A stretch of DNA of 64,000 nt from Planctomycetota bacterium (GCA_027493525.1 JAOSKN010000002.1:1-64000); one strand, 5' to 3'; shown: positions 54,456 to 62,576, counted from the first letter of the stretch. The notes: a model not told the origin generated them from the sequence alone. Numbers and translations are program-made.

Positions 54456-55390
54456 CGCGCCCCGCTGATCGACCAGGTGATCTTTCCTCGGATGTCCCGA
54501 GGGCCAGGGACGCCGCAGTCCGCCTCATGGATGCCTACGCCTCGACCGGCATTTTCGGCTTCAAAGACATGCCGGAGGATCTGCCTCCCAAGGGCGTCGA
54601 GCATGGCTCCCTTGAACACGTGCTTTTCATCACGCTGACGGTGGCCATCGACTACCAGCGGGACGCGACTGTCCTGTGGGACGCATCGCGGCGCTCCTAC
54701 GAGGATACCGAGACCCGGTATCTGTTCGATCCACGCCTAGTCCATGAAGCGAGAGCAGCGAAGGTCCTGGAGGACATGCGCCGTTACGGGCTGTCGAAGA
54801 AGCCAAAGAAGGACGCGTGGATCTGGCGAACGGTGGCGGTGACCTTCCACAAGAAGTGGGGCGGCGATCCGCGGCGAATGCTCGAACACCTAGACTGGGA
54901 CGCTCCGCGGGTCCTGGCCTCGCTGCGCGACGGTCGGCACGCCGAGAGGAATAAGCAGGCCCTCGACTTCCCGTACCTGGGCGGCAAGAAGATCGGCCCG
55001 CTATGGCTGCGCATGCTGCGCGACAACGTGGGCATCTCGAAGCTCCGAAACATGGACCAGGTCGACCTGCCGATCGACGTCCATGTGGCCAGGGCGACGC
55101 TCTGCCTCGGGGTGATCAGGGGCAAATACGAGGGCGACCTGGAGACGGCCTACGAGAAAATGCGCCGGGCCTGGGCGGAAGCCGTTCGAGGCTTGCGGCA
55201 CAAAAAGGACGAGCGCCAGGTCATCGCGCTGGACCTGGACGAGGCCCTCTGGGGACTCTCGCGCTATGGCTGCACCCATAGGAACGTGGAGACCGGAGCT
55301 TGCCCGAAGTTCGACCAGTGCCCAATGCGGGAACTCTGTTGGAGGGGATCGATACAGGTGGGCTCATCCGGCATCAAGATGGATTCCTGA
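54452..55390 (+). CDS. Endonuclease III-like HhH-GPD protein with a C-terminal Fe-S motif
   Basis: 312 residues. The HhH-GPD core shows FPYLGGKKIGPLWLRML, with Lys where endonuclease III has its catalytic lysine, and VDLPIDVHVARATLCLGV with the conserved Asp. The end has four cysteines (GCTHRNVETGACPKFDQ then CPMRELC) as in the 4Fe-4S loop of Nth/MutY. The 150-residue N-terminal part is not typical of Nth. The substrate base is unknown. Confidence 0.75.
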   Translation: MTRPADRPGDLSSDVPRARDAAVRLMDAYASTGIFGFKDMPEDLPPKGVEHGSLEHVLFITLTVAIDYQRDATVLWDASRRSYEDTETRYLFDPRLVHEARAAKVLEDMRRYGLSKKPKKDAWIWRTVAVTFHKKWGGDPRRMLEHLDWDAPRVLASLRDGRHAERNKQALDFPYLGGKKIGPLWLRMLRDNVGISKLRNMDQVDLPIDVHVARATLCLGVIRGKYEGDLETAYEKMRRAWAEAVRGLRHKKDERQVIALDLDEALWGLSRYGCTHRNVETGACPKFDQCPMRELCWRGSIQVGSSGIKMDS

Positions 55391-55429
55391 TGCCGACGGT
55401 CAAAGGCATATTGAATGGAGGTTCCCGGC

Positions 55430-56004
55430 ATGACCGATTCTGATCTTCTCGACCTGCTGCACAGGACGCTGGACGAAGCCCACGGTGCCCCCGATGTCGG
55501 GGGAGCGCCAACCGCGTCCATGCGCACCGATCCCGCAGGTTCGTCGAGGGACTCGCAGCCGGCTTTCGAGACCTCTTCCCGCCGCCTCGGTACGCGGTCT
55601 TTTCAAAGTTTTGCCCTGATCACAGGAAGAGCTTCAAGCTCAACGAGTTCTCCTACGACGTTCACGTGTGCGAACTCGGACAGGTCGGCGGGAAGAAGCT
55701 GTCCTTCGTCAAGAGGGCCCTTTGGCAAGTAGAGTCCGAGCTGGCGGAGGACCTGCGCGAGGCGCTCATCGACTTCTCCAAGCTGGTGGCTGGCTCGGCG
55801 CCGCAGAGGCTCCTGGTGGGGCCGCGCGTCTCCGACTCGAAGCTTGGGGAGTGGCTCGACTGCCTTTCGGCCCCCGCGAGGGAGTGCTCGGCTGCCACAT
55901 ACGCGGCCTTCATCCCCCATCCAAGAGAGTGGAGCCCGGGCAGCGGCCTGGAGGTGGACCTATACCGCTTCGGCGGGGATGAATGGCATCACGTTGGCCG
56001 ATGA
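55430..56004 (+). pseudogene. Hypothetical protein gene with one frameshift
   Basis: The ATG at 55430 (GGAGG upstream) opens MTDSDLLDLLHRTLDEAHG. The frame loses sense after about 55520, and a second frame then reads RRFVEGLAAGFRDLFPPPRY, KSFKLNEFSYDVHVCELGQV and SYAKRALW-like helices to the stop at 56004. A single-base change between 55520 and 55550 would give one protein of about 190 residues. No family was recognised. Confidence 0.5.
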
Positions 56005-56050
56005 GACACCGCATTTCCAGCAAGGTCATGCGGAAAAATGACTTACGGGA

Positions 56051-56080
56051 TTAAACGCCGACCAGATGATCGGCGCTTAA
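56051..56080. promoter_or_regulatory. Palindrome containing one copy of the 13-bp motif
   Basis: TTAA, then CGCCGA (56056-56061) and TCGGCG (56070-56075), then TTAA form a 30-bp inverted repeat. The loop contains the motif in minus orientation (56062-56074). It lies 47 bp after the preceding stop, in the 377-bp gap 56005-56381. Confidence 0.6.
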
Positions 56081-56269
56081 AACCTACCCAGAACAAGGCC
56101 GGCCACATCCTCATTCAAAATCTGGCTTCCCAGTGAAAACGTGGGAATCAGACAAATCCCTCGATTGGCCCGACCGAAGCGCAGACCATTCGCATAACCC
56201 CTTATTTCATGGCGCGGGGCGGGGCAAACACGCGCTCATTGCCCTGAGCCCGCGCCATCCGGCCCAACG

Positions 56270-56291
56270 AAAGGGCACAATCTGCCCCTTT
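56270..56291. promoter_or_regulatory. Operator-like inverted repeat upstream of the MerR-like gene
   Basis: AAAGGGCA (56270-56277) and TGCCCCTTT (56283-56291) flank CAATC, 90 bp before the MerR-like start. A similar AAAAGGGCAGAAT string occurs at 32886 and, inverted, near 34465 inside coding DNA. Confidence 0.4.
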
Positions 56292-56381
56292 GCTGTCAGC
56301 CCATGACCGAGGAAGTCTTGACGAGGAAAAAGGAACGCACATGGCCGGCCATGAACCCAACCGGAGAGGAGGATTCCGATC

Positions 56382-56738
56382 ATGGCTGACCACTTCAGCA
56401 AGCCTGTCTACACGCCACAGGCCCCCAAGCACGGCGTCTGCGCCGGCGTCGTCTTGAAGCGGATTTCCATCACGCGGGCGCGGCTCCGGTACTGGGTGGC
56501 GACAGGCATAGTCTCGCCGACGATTGTCGGACACGGGACCCGAGCCTGGCAATGCTTTACGCCGGAGGACGTCGAGCATCTACGCCGCGTGAAGTGGCTC
56601 CTGGACAAGGGGCTGACCCTGCGGGCTGCCGCGAAGAACGCGCACCGGGTTCCGGTCTTGGAGGAAAGGCGCCGCCTGGCGGAAATGCCGACGCCGAAGT
56701 ACGCGCCTGGGGAAACGCCGGAGCCGTGGGACCTATGA
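56382..56738 (+). CDS. MerR-like transcriptional regulator, 118 residues
   Basis: GAGGAGG nine bases before the ATG. A MerR-type winged helix: RARLRYWVATGIVSPTIVGH then FTPEDVEHLRRVKWLLDKGL and TLRAAAKNAHR. It lacks the usual initial ITRARLR spacing only slightly and has no effector domain beyond the short tail. The 13-bp motif pair follows its stop by 5 bp. It is a candidate reader of the local repeated motifs. Confidence 0.75.
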   Translation: MADHFSKPVYTPQAPKHGVCAGVVLKRISITRARLRYWVATGIVSPTIVGHGTRAWQCFTPEDVEHLRRVKWLLDKGLTLRAAAKNAHRVPVLEERRRLAEMPTPKYAPGETPEPWDL

Positions 56739-56742
56739 GGGT

Positions 56743-56781
56743 GTCGATCATCTGGTGAGGCAGCGCAGCCAGATGATCGAC
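56743..56781. promoter_or_regulatory. Perfect inverted pair of the 13-bp motif
   Basis: GTCGATCATCTGG (56743-56755) and its exact complement CCAGATGATCGAC (56769-56781), 13-bp spacer. It sits between the convergent MerR-like and HNH genes. There is no T-run, so a simple terminator is less likely. Confidence 0.8.
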
Positions 56782-56791
56782 TCCAGCCAAA

Positions 56792-57538
56792 TCAATGCGG
56801 TAAAGTGCCTGAATCCTCAAACGCCATGCAGAACATGAAGGCTTCCCAGAACCTGAGTGAGTAAAGAAATAGTCTCTCCTCTTCAAGATGGGCTTGGCGA
56901 TAGTCAAAGACCTGATGACATTCAGCCAACGCCCGACCTTCGTCCGTCTCTTCAACCACCACTATGCCCTTCGTCTCTGATGGAGCCAAGTCGTTCACGT
57001 TCACCTTGCTCATGTCCCAGCTCAGTCTGTATAGCTCTGGTACATCCTCCTCGCGCTCGCATAATCGGATGTCCTTGCAGTTCCCCATCGGCATTACCCG
57101 CCCGTGGTCGCGGTAAAATAGGCAACGTCCAATCTTCATCGCGACTTGCTGTAGCCGATACAGGTCGGCGTCCATGCGGACAACGCCTCTCGGGAGGACG
57201 ATTCCTTCTTCGGTGCTCGTCCGGGCAGTCTTTACGATGCCGCGCAACAGCGTGGGTGTTTGCGGCTTTTGAGCACGCCGCTTCAAGTCGTCCCAGATGA
57301 CCTCGGCCATTCGAGGATTGGCCTTGGCAACCAACGGATACAGGGCGTGGTAAAAATACTCTTCATCCTTCTTGTGGTGATTGTTGCATGACTTGTGAGT
57401 GGGCACGACCCAGAGGTTCAAGCCGTCTCGAACCTGCTTGGGATAAAATTGCTTCGGTGGGACGTGCTCCCGCGAAATGGGATCTTCATCCGTCGCCTGA
57501 TTCCCGCAAAGGCAACAAACCATTTCCACATCGTTCAT
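56792..57538 (-). CDS. HNH-endonuclease-like protein, 248 residues
   Basis: From the ATG at 57538. The N-terminal zinc/HNH part has CCLCGNQATDEDPISREHVP then PTHKSCNNHHKKDEEYF, which provides the CxxC, EH and HxxCN elements. The C-terminal part is unlike known nucleases (KGIVVVEETDEGRALAECHQ). It could be a nuclease or a defence effector. It is convergent with the MerR-like gene. Confidence 0.7.
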   Translation of the reverse strand: MNDVEMVCCLCGNQATDEDPISREHVPPKQFYPKQVRDGLNLWVVPTHKSCNNHHKKDEEYFYHALYPLVAKANPRMAEVIWDDLKRRAQKPQTPTLLRGIVKTARTSTEEGIVLPRGVVRMDADLYRLQQVAMKIGRCLFYRDHGRVMPMGNCKDIRLCEREEDVPELYRLSWDMSKVNVNDLAPSETKGIVVVEETDEGRALAECHQVFDYRQAHLEEERLFLYSLRFWEAFMFCMAFEDSGTLPH

Positions 57539-57568
57539 GACCGTCCCCAATCTAGGCCCACCGCTTCG

Positions 57569-58144
57569 TCATTGCTTGGATGGATACCGATTCAGAATCT
57601 CCGCCAGCAGCTCCTCGGCGAGCATCTTGTGCTCCGGGGTCAGCTCCAGGTCGTAGGGCAGGACCGGCTTCCGGCGGATCTCGCCGGGCCCAAGGATTTG
57701 CCGCTCCAGCACCGGCCCCAGCAATGTCAGGTCGCGGAGGAGCTTCATCCGATCACCCGAGGAGGGTACCTTTCCCGACCGGACCCCCTCGGCGAGCCAC
57801 GGCAGGTAGTGGCAGAGGTCGTTGAAGGGGTAGAAGCGGTCCACGAACGCCTGGCCCGCCGGCACGTGCCTGGCCAGGACGTCGTTTCGGACCCAGAACT
57901 GGGGATCAAGCTGCCTGGCGGTGGACCATTGGTACCAGCCGCGGTCGTTCGTTGGGGCATCGACCGGGCCGAAGGTCACCTCGAACTCCATCAGCGTGGT
58001 CGCGGGATGGCGCTCGCGGTCCGGGATGCCGGCCATGCACTCCCCGCAGATCCACCAGATGTCCCAGGCATAGCGCGTCCCCGCGTACCAGATGGGCTCG
58101 GGGCTTTTCATGGGCCGCTCGCAACTGCTGCACCAAGCGCTCAT
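57569..58144 (-). CDS. Hypothetical zinc-binding protein, 191 residues
   Basis: The ATG at 58144 follows GGGAGG. Cysteine pairs MSAWCSSCERP and WWICGECMAGIPDRERHP form a likely zinc ribbon. The rest contains WSTARQLDPQFWVRNDVLAR and helices. It lies 30 bp upstream of the HNH gene and is probably in the same operon. Confidence 0.65.
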   Translation of the reverse strand: MSAWCSSCERPMKSPEPIWYAGTRYAWDIWWICGECMAGIPDRERHPATTLMEFEVTFGPVDAPTNDRGWYQWSTARQLDPQFWVRNDVLARHVPAGQAFVDRFYPFNDLCHYLPWLAEGVRSGKVPSSGDRMKLLRDLTLLGPVLERQILGPGEIRRKPVLPYDLELTPEHKMLAEELLAEILNRYPSKQ

Positions 58145-58353
58145 GGGGCACCTCCCAAACTAGCCCGCGATGGACAACAAATGACCGCCCGCTCCCATTG
58201 CGGAGCGGTTTCTCGCCGCGAAATGAACATCAATTTAGGAACCTGGACCCGAGAACGCCGGCCCAGTAGGTAAGCTTCAATAAAACCCATGAAAAGCACG
58301 AGTGCAATGGGATTCCAGAAATGTTTCCGACCCGTTGCCTGTGTCGGCAGACA

Positions 58354-58366
58354 GTCGATCATCTGG
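58354..58366 (+). promoter_or_regulatory. Single copy of the 13-bp motif
   Basis: GTCGATCATCTGG, 54 bp upstream of the chosen start at 58420 and identical to the copy at 56743. The 275-bp divergent gap 58145-58419 shows no other clear signal. Confidence 0.7.
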
Positions 58367-58419
58367 TCGCGGCCCACCACGCCTTGCGCGTCCCGCCGGC
58401 GTGGGATAAGGACGAGTCC

Positions 58420-59025
58420 ATGGGCCGAATTCCATCCGAGCCGACCGCCCTCCGCCGCCGCATCCGCGAACATGAAAGGAAGCTGCGCCGAGACAAGCAC
58501 GGCTGCTACGACGACGGGGCGGGCAAGCGGTTCCTCCTTGCGCCGCTGTACCTGCTGGCCGGCGACGTGCCGGGCGCGCTGGAGTCCTTCCGCTGGTACG
58601 AGAGGGAGTTCCCCGACGACAGCATGGAACCCGGGCACGCGCTGTGCTGGACGTTGGCCCTGCACCGCGGCGGCAAGCAGGAGGCGGCCGTCAGGAAGCT
58701 GGGCCAGGCCATGCTCTGCAACCGTTACCTCATTCCACACCTGCTGAGTAGGCCCGTGGCGCCGGGCCAATTCTGGGAGGGCAGCAACCTGGAGTGGAGC
58801 AGCTACGTGCTGGAGATCCCGGGGGAATACTACGCCCTCTGGACGGCGCAGGAGAAGGCATGGGCGTCCCATTGGTTCGACCACCCATTCCTGGCCCGGG
58901 TCCGGGCCGAGGCCGACAACATAGACGCCCGCTTGGCCACCGAGTCCGTGATCGCGGAGCGGCGCAAGCTGATTGAGCGGCGGCGCCGGCTTGAGGCCAT
59001 GGACGAGGCGGTGCCGAGCGAGTGA
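58420..59025 (+). CDS. Hypothetical TPR-like protein, 201 residues
   Basis: Starts at the ATG at 58420 after AAGGACGAG. RLREHERK-type helices lead to YDDGAGKRFLLAPLYLLAGD and GALESFRWYEREFPDDSMEP, which look like tetratricopeptide-type hairpins; HALCWTLALHRGGKQEAAVR continues this. The end is charged. It lies upstream of the sigma-factor gene with a 172-bp gap. Confidence 0.65.
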   Translation: MGRIPSEPTALRRRIREHERKLRRDKHGCYDDGAGKRFLLAPLYLLAGDVPGALESFRWYEREFPDDSMEPGHALCWTLALHRGGKQEAAVRKLGQAMLCNRYLIPHLLSRPVAPGQFWEGSNLEWSSYVLEIPGEYYALWTAQEKAWASHWFDHPFLARVRAEADNIDARLATESVIAERRKLIERRRRLEAMDEAVPSE

Positions 59026-59049
59026 TGAGCTTGCCGGCATCCGGAGGAG

Positions 59050-59062
59050 GTCGATCATCCGG
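59050..59062 (+). promoter_or_regulatory. Single copy of the 13-bp motif upstream of the sigma-factor gene
   Basis: GTCGATCATCCGG, 42 bp before the TGTCAC box of the putative sigma-dependent promoter. Confidence 0.65.
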
Positions 59063-59104
59063 GAGCGCCCGAATTGAATATCGCCCGGCGGAAACTTGGA
59101 CTTC

Positions 59105-59135
59105 TGTCACACTCCCCTTGCCACGGGGGTCCAAG
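59105..59135 (+). promoter_or_regulatory. Putative ECF-type promoter of the sigma-factor gene
   Basis: TGTCACA at 59105-59111 and GTCCAAG at 59129-59135, 63 bp before the ATG. The same pair recurs at 60100-60129. TGTCACA is the -35 box reported for ECF41-type promoters, so autoregulation is plausible. Confidence 0.55.
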
Positions 59136-59197
59136 AGCTTGGACGGTTGTGCCGCTCATTGGGCTATGTCAGATTCTCCCGATCAAGGAGCCAGGGC

Positions 59198-60082
59198 ATG
59201 TTCAACCCCTTCGCCGAGGCCGCCGGGAGCGATACTGAGGACGCCGCCCTCGTCGAGCATGCCAAGAGCGGCGACCGATCCGCGCTGGAGAAGCTGGTCC
59301 TGCGGCATCAGGCGTGGATTTACAACATCGCAGTCCGGATGGTCTTCCAGACGCACGATGCCGAGGAGGTCACGCAGGAAGTGCTCGTCAAGGCCATCAC
59401 CAAGCTCAGCACCTTCAAGGGCGAGAGCAGCTTCCGCACCTGGCTGTATCGCATCGTCGCCAACCATGTCCTCAACATGAGACGGCGGGGCGCGGAGGCG
59501 CAGGCCCTGACCTTCGCCAGGTACGGGACCGCGATCAGCGACACGCCCGACCTGGATCTGCCCGATCCCAGGACCATGCCCGCCGAAGTCCCGCTCCTGG
59601 TCGAGGAAGCCAAGGTCGGCTGCACGACCGGGATGCTCCTTTGCCTGGACCGCAGGCAGCGGCTGGTCTTCACGCTCGGCGAGATCCTCGGCGCGAGCGA
59701 CTCCGTCGGCGCCGAGGTGCTGGAGATGAGCGCCGACAACTTCCGCCAGTGCCTGGCCCGCGCGCGACGCGACCTCTATGGCTTCATGAATGGCCAGTGC
59801 GGCCTGGTGAATAAGAACAACCCCTGCCGCTGCCCGAAGAAGACCAGGGGGTTCATCGAGGCGGGCCACGTGGACCCGGGCAACCTTCAATTCGTTCCCT
59901 TGCACGTCGAACGAATCAAGGATGCCGCCTCCGAAACGGTCCGGGAAGTCGAGGACGTCATCGAGCGGCAGCATGCGGCCATTTACCGCGACCACCCGTT
60001 CCTCCGGCCCTCGGACCACGCCCACTGGTTCAGGCGAATCCTGGACAACCAGGCAGTCCGCGCCGCGCTGCACCTGAACTGA
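59198..60082 (+). CDS. ECF-type RNA polymerase sigma factor with C-terminal extension
   Basis: 294 residues; AAGGAG eight bases before the ATG. Region 2 at about 18-95 ([20 protein letters not shown] then [20 protein letters not shown]). A region-4 HTH at about 145-195 ([20 protein letters not shown] then [16 protein letters not shown]). After this a Cys-containing extension [20 protein letters not shown] leads to a helical end that may regulate activity. Similar promoter-like sites precede this gene and the SDR gene downstream. No anti-sigma gene was seen. Confidence 0.85.
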   Translation: MFNPFAEAAGSDTEDAALVEHAKSGDRSALEKLVLRHQAWIYNIAVRMVFQTHDAEEVTQEVLVKAITKLSTFKGESSFRTWLYRIVANHVLNMRRRGAEAQALTFARYGTAISDTPDLDLPDPRTMPAEVPLLVEEAKVGCTTGMLLCLDRRQRLVFTLGEILGASDSVGAEVLEMSADNFRQCLARARRDLYGFMNGQCGLVNKNNPCRCPKKTRGFIEAGHVDPGNLQFVPLHVERIKDAASETVREVEDVIERQHAAIYRDHPFLRPSDHAHWFRRILDNQAVRAALHLN

Positions 60083-60099
60083 AGGTCTCGCCGCCGAGT

Positions 60100-60129
60100 T
60101 GTCACGGTCGATCCTCGGATGTGTCCAAG
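60100..60129 (+). promoter_or_regulatory. Putative ECF-type promoter of the SDR-SnoaL unit
   Basis: TGTCACG at 60100-60106 and GTCCAAG at 60123-60129, 45 bp before the SDR start. Spacing is one base shorter than in the sigma-gene promoter. It overlaps a degenerate form of the 13-bp motif (GTCGATCCTCGG). Confidence 0.55.
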
Positions 60130-60174
60130 TCCTGGCGGCCAACAAGGCGCCACCACCCATCCAAGGAGCCAGCC

Positions 60175-61011
60175 ATGAGCATGTCGACGCGGCCGTCGGC
60201 GAAGATGAGCGGGCCATTCGCCGAAATCCAGGCAGGGGAATCTTCCGAGTTCAAGGGCAAGCGGATTCTTGTCACCGGTGGAAGCAAGGGCATCGGCGCG
60301 GCCATCAGGGCTCGCCTGGCTCGAGGCGGCGCGACGGTTGTCGCCGCCGCTCGTTCCGGGACCGCATCCGTCCCGCCCGACCTGTTCATCCAGGCGGATC
60401 TAAGCACGCGCAAGGGGGCCGACCAAGTCATCGCCGCGACCCTTGAGCGCCTAGGGGGCCTCGACATCCTGATCAACAACGCGGGCGGCGCCTCCGCCCC
60501 GAGCGGCGGCGCCCTTGCCTTGGGCGACGACGACTGGCGGCGCGAACTTGACCTGAACCTGTTCTCCGCCGTTCGCATGGACCGCGGATTCCTGCCGTGC
60601 ATGCTGGCGCAGGGCTCCGGCGTCATCATCCATGTCTCGTCCATCCAGCGCACCATGCCGCTATTCGAGGCCACCTTGGCGTACGCGGCGGCAAAGGCCG
60701 CGCTGACCAACTACAGCAAGGGGCTCTCCAAGGAAGTCGCCCCCAAGGGCGTCCGCGTGAACTCGGTCGCTCCCGGCTACACCGAGACCGAGGCAGCCGA
60801 GGTGCTGATCGACCGGCTGGCGGAAGGGTCGGGGGTGGGCAGGGCCGCCGCGCGGCAGGGGCTGATGGCCGCCATCGGTGGGATTCCGCTTGGACGCCCC
60901 AATCGACCCGAGGAGGTCGCCGAGCTGGTCGCGTTCCTGGCGTCGGATCGAGCCTCGTCCGTCGTCGGCGGGGAGTTCGTCATCGACGGCGGAACGACTC
61001 CAACGGTCTGA
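60175..61011 (+). CDS. Short-chain dehydrogenase/reductase
   Basis: 278 residues; AAGGAG before the ATG. Rossmann NAD(P)-binding motif [23 protein letters not shown] in [13 protein letters not shown], the catalytic Ser in [10 protein letters not shown], and [15 protein letters not shown] with Tyr and Lys. The PG-motif [12 protein letters not shown] and the C-terminal [14 protein letters not shown] are classical. The substrate is unknown. It is predicted to be expressed by the upstream sigma factor, together with the SnoaL-like gene 43 bp downstream. Confidence 0.9.
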   Translation: MSMSTRPSAKMSGPFAEIQAGESSEFKGKRILVTGGSKGIGAAIRARLARGGATVVAAARSGTASVPPDLFIQADLSTRKGADQVIAATLERLGGLDILINNAGGASAPSGGALALGDDDWRRELDLNLFSAVRMDRGFLPCMLAQGSGVIIHVSSIQRTMPLFEATLAYAAAKAALTNYSKGLSKEVAPKGVRVNSVAPGYTETEAAEVLIDRLAEGSGVGRAAARQGLMAAIGGIPLGRPNRPEEVAELVAFLASDRASSVVGGEFVIDGGTTPTV

Positions 61012-61054
61012 TGCCTGTGACCCTTCGTGCAAGCCAACCCAAGCGAGGTGAACC

Positions 61055-61441
61055 ATGACAAGCCAGATGCCCGGAATCGCCAAGTCCTATGTCCGTTCGG
61101 TCAACGACCGTGACCCTGCGGCGTTCATTGCCTTGTTCGGTGTTCACGCAGTCGTGGATGACGCAGGACGAGCCTTTCGCGGGCTTGCCGAGATCAAGGA
61201 ATGGGGCAACCGCGAGATCTTCGCAGCGCGGGTCACCCTGGAGGTAATGAACTGCGTCGGCGGCGAAGAAGAGGCCACGGTCACGGCCAAGGTCGATGGC
61301 GAATTTGACCGTGCCGGCCTTCCCGATCCCGTCGTCATCAACCACCACATCAGGACCGAGGGCGGCAAGATCGTCGCGCTGGCCTGCCGCCTGGCGGGCG
61401 ACGAGGCCAACAGCGGGGTACAGCCAGCAGGTCAAGAATAG
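61055..61441 (+). CDS. SnoaL-like/NTF2-fold protein, 128 residues
   Basis: GAGGTG before the ATG. VRSVNDRDPAAFIALFGVHA then FRGLAEIKEWGNREIFAARV and HHIRTEGGKIVALACRL match the SnoaL-like cone fold. In ECF41 systems a SnoaL-like domain is fused to the sigma factor; here a free one is encoded in the putative target operon. Confidence 0.8.
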   Translation: MTSQMPGIAKSYVRSVNDRDPAAFIALFGVHAVVDDAGRAFRGLAEIKEWGNREIFAARVTLEVMNCVGGEEEATVTAKVDGEFDRAGLPDPVVINHHIRTEGGKIVALACRLAGDEANSGVQPAGQE

Positions 61442-61469
61442 AAACGCTCCGTCCCAGGGCGAGCTAATC

Positions 61470-61501
61470 GGCGATCATCCGGGCGCGACCGGATGATCGA
61501 C
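61470..61501. promoter_or_regulatory. Inverted pair of the 13-bp motif downstream of the SnoaL-like gene
   Basis: GGCGATCATCCGG (61470-61482) and CCGGATGATCGAC (61489-61501) form a hairpin with a GCGCGA loop. It lies 28 bp after the SnoaL-like stop and at the 3' end of a possible convergent gene. Confidence 0.75.
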
Positions 61502-61884
61502 CGGTCCTGGCATTTCGCGCGTGCCGGAAGGAGGGTCGTCATCGGAGAGCCCAAGCCTGGCGATGACGGCCGGGTCCGCTGGGCGGTAGACCCGCTCACG
61601 CGGCGTCACTAGGCCGACAACCCCCTGGCTATCGTCCGCAGTTCCACTTTCAGCGCCTTGCGGATCATCCGCGCCAGCACGCGCTTCTGAGCGGGCGTGA
61701 AGAGGTGCTTGCGGCCGCGCTTTGCCTTGGCGCCAGGACGGCCTTGAGCACGCCTGGTCTTCTTGCGGCCTCGGGGTATGGGCGGCGTCCTTTCGATATG
61801 GGCTTGGAGAAGGATGTGCTTGTAGCGCCGGATGGAAGAGGCGGCAAGGCCAGGGGGCTTGGTTCCAAGTGCGCTTACCGGCAA
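61475..61884 (-). pseudogene. Possible basic protein gene with one frameshift
   Basis: One frame (61609-61884) reads AASSIRRYKHILLQAHIERT and a basic helix FTPAQKRVLARMIRKALKVE. After a G5 run near 61626 another frame gives RERVYRPADPAVIARLGLSD and ends inside the motif hairpin at 61475. Joined, they would make a DNA-binding-like protein of about 135 residues. Start and family are uncertain. Confidence 0.35.
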
Positions 61885-62070
61885 CCATGGCGCTCAAGCT
61901 TTTGTACTGAATAGGATTCCGGTATTTCAGCTTGGCAATCCCGATACAATTGAGGAACAAACGCCACCCGGAATTCTCAAACCAAATCCTTGCAGTTTGT
62001 CCTACAAGAGGGTAGGTTCACTGTTCGTAGTCGATTCTCCCCTTGGGCGGACTTAAAAGGAGGAACAGAC

Positions 62071-62118
62071 ATGCGTGCCCTTCGCGCTCCTTCCCCGTTC
62101 CTCCACGTCCGCGCCTAG
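62071..62118 (+). CDS. Leader peptide of 15 residues
   Basis: MRALRAPSPFLHVRA then TAG. AAAAGGAGGA lies just upstream with ideal spacing, the best ribosome-binding site in this part of the window. It precedes the hairpin region and the RbfA-RtcB-MoxR genes by 107 bp. The gap 61885-62070 before it has no recognised gene and should hold the promoter. Confidence 0.6.
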   Translation: MRALRAPSPFLHVRA

Positions 62119-62131
62119 CTTTTCCGGCCCC

Positions 62132-62203
62132 CAAGAATCGGTCTTGAGGCGCCCTTAGCCGAAAGCTTCGCGGCGTGGTGCTTTGCACCCATTCCGCGGC
62201 TAA
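62132..62203 (+). promoter_or_regulatory. Leader RNA hairpins before the RbfA-RtcB genes
   Basis: A small stem (CAAGA 62132-62136 with TCTTG 62142-62146) is followed by a longer nested one: TTAGCC with GGCTAA (62155-62160, 62198-62203), GCGG with CCGC (62170-62173, 62194-62197) and GGTGC with GCACC (62177-62181, 62185-62189). The AAGGAG of the RbfA-like gene follows within seven bases. Together with the leader peptide this looks like an attenuation or translational-control region. Confidence 0.55.
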
Positions 62204-62225
62204 AGGCCGCAAGGAGCGTCGTGTC

Positions 62226-62576
62226 ATGTCATCCCCCGACCGTGCCGGTCGGCGCGGCTACCGTTGCGATCGTATCGCGCGTGCCGTCGCCGAGACGTTT
62301 GAGTGCGAACTGTTACCTGGCCTGGAAGATCCCCTGCTGCAAGACCTGCGCGTGATGGCGGTGGATCTGAAGTCCCTCGCCTGCATCGAGGTCGTTCTTG
62401 GTCCCGATGCGGAGCAGGATTCCCGTTGCCCGGAGGAGGTCCAGGCCGCCTTGTCGAGAGTTGAACGGCGGCTGCGCATGGAGCTGGCATCGAGCATTCG
62501 CATGAAGCGCATGCCCCTGCTGCGTCTCCGTTACGTTCCCCTGCCTGTGTTTGGGGAGAAGGGAGGCCAGCCATGA
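62226..62576 (+). CDS. RbfA-like ribosome-binding factor
   Basis: 116 residues; AAGGAG before the ATG. The KH-like RbfA pattern is visible: YRCDRIARAVAETFECELLP, DLRVMAVDLKSLACIEVVLG and a final VERRLRMELASSIRMKRMPL with a beta strand after it. RbfA proteins bind the 30S subunit near the 5' end of 16S rRNA. Housekeeping rbfA sits with infB and truB; here the gene overlaps rtcB by ATGA, so a specialised role is inferred. Confidence 0.75.
   Translation: MSSPDRAGRRGYRCDRIARAVAETFECELLPGLEDPLLQDLRVMAVDLKSLACIEVVLGPDAEQDSRCPEEVQAALSRVERRLRMELASSIRMKRMPLLRLRYVPLPVFGEKGGQP

Noticed and set aside
56303..56389. 28-codon ORF overlapping the MerR-like start
   Set aside because: No ribosome-binding site and no recognisable sequence; probably chance in the leader region.
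58141..59058. A 305-codon minus-strand frame
   Set aside because: Overlaps the TPR-like gene on the other strand, and its translation lacks domain features.
59183..60217. A 344-codon minus-strand frame opposite the sigma factor
   Set aside because: Antisense shadow of a clear sigma factor; no RBS.
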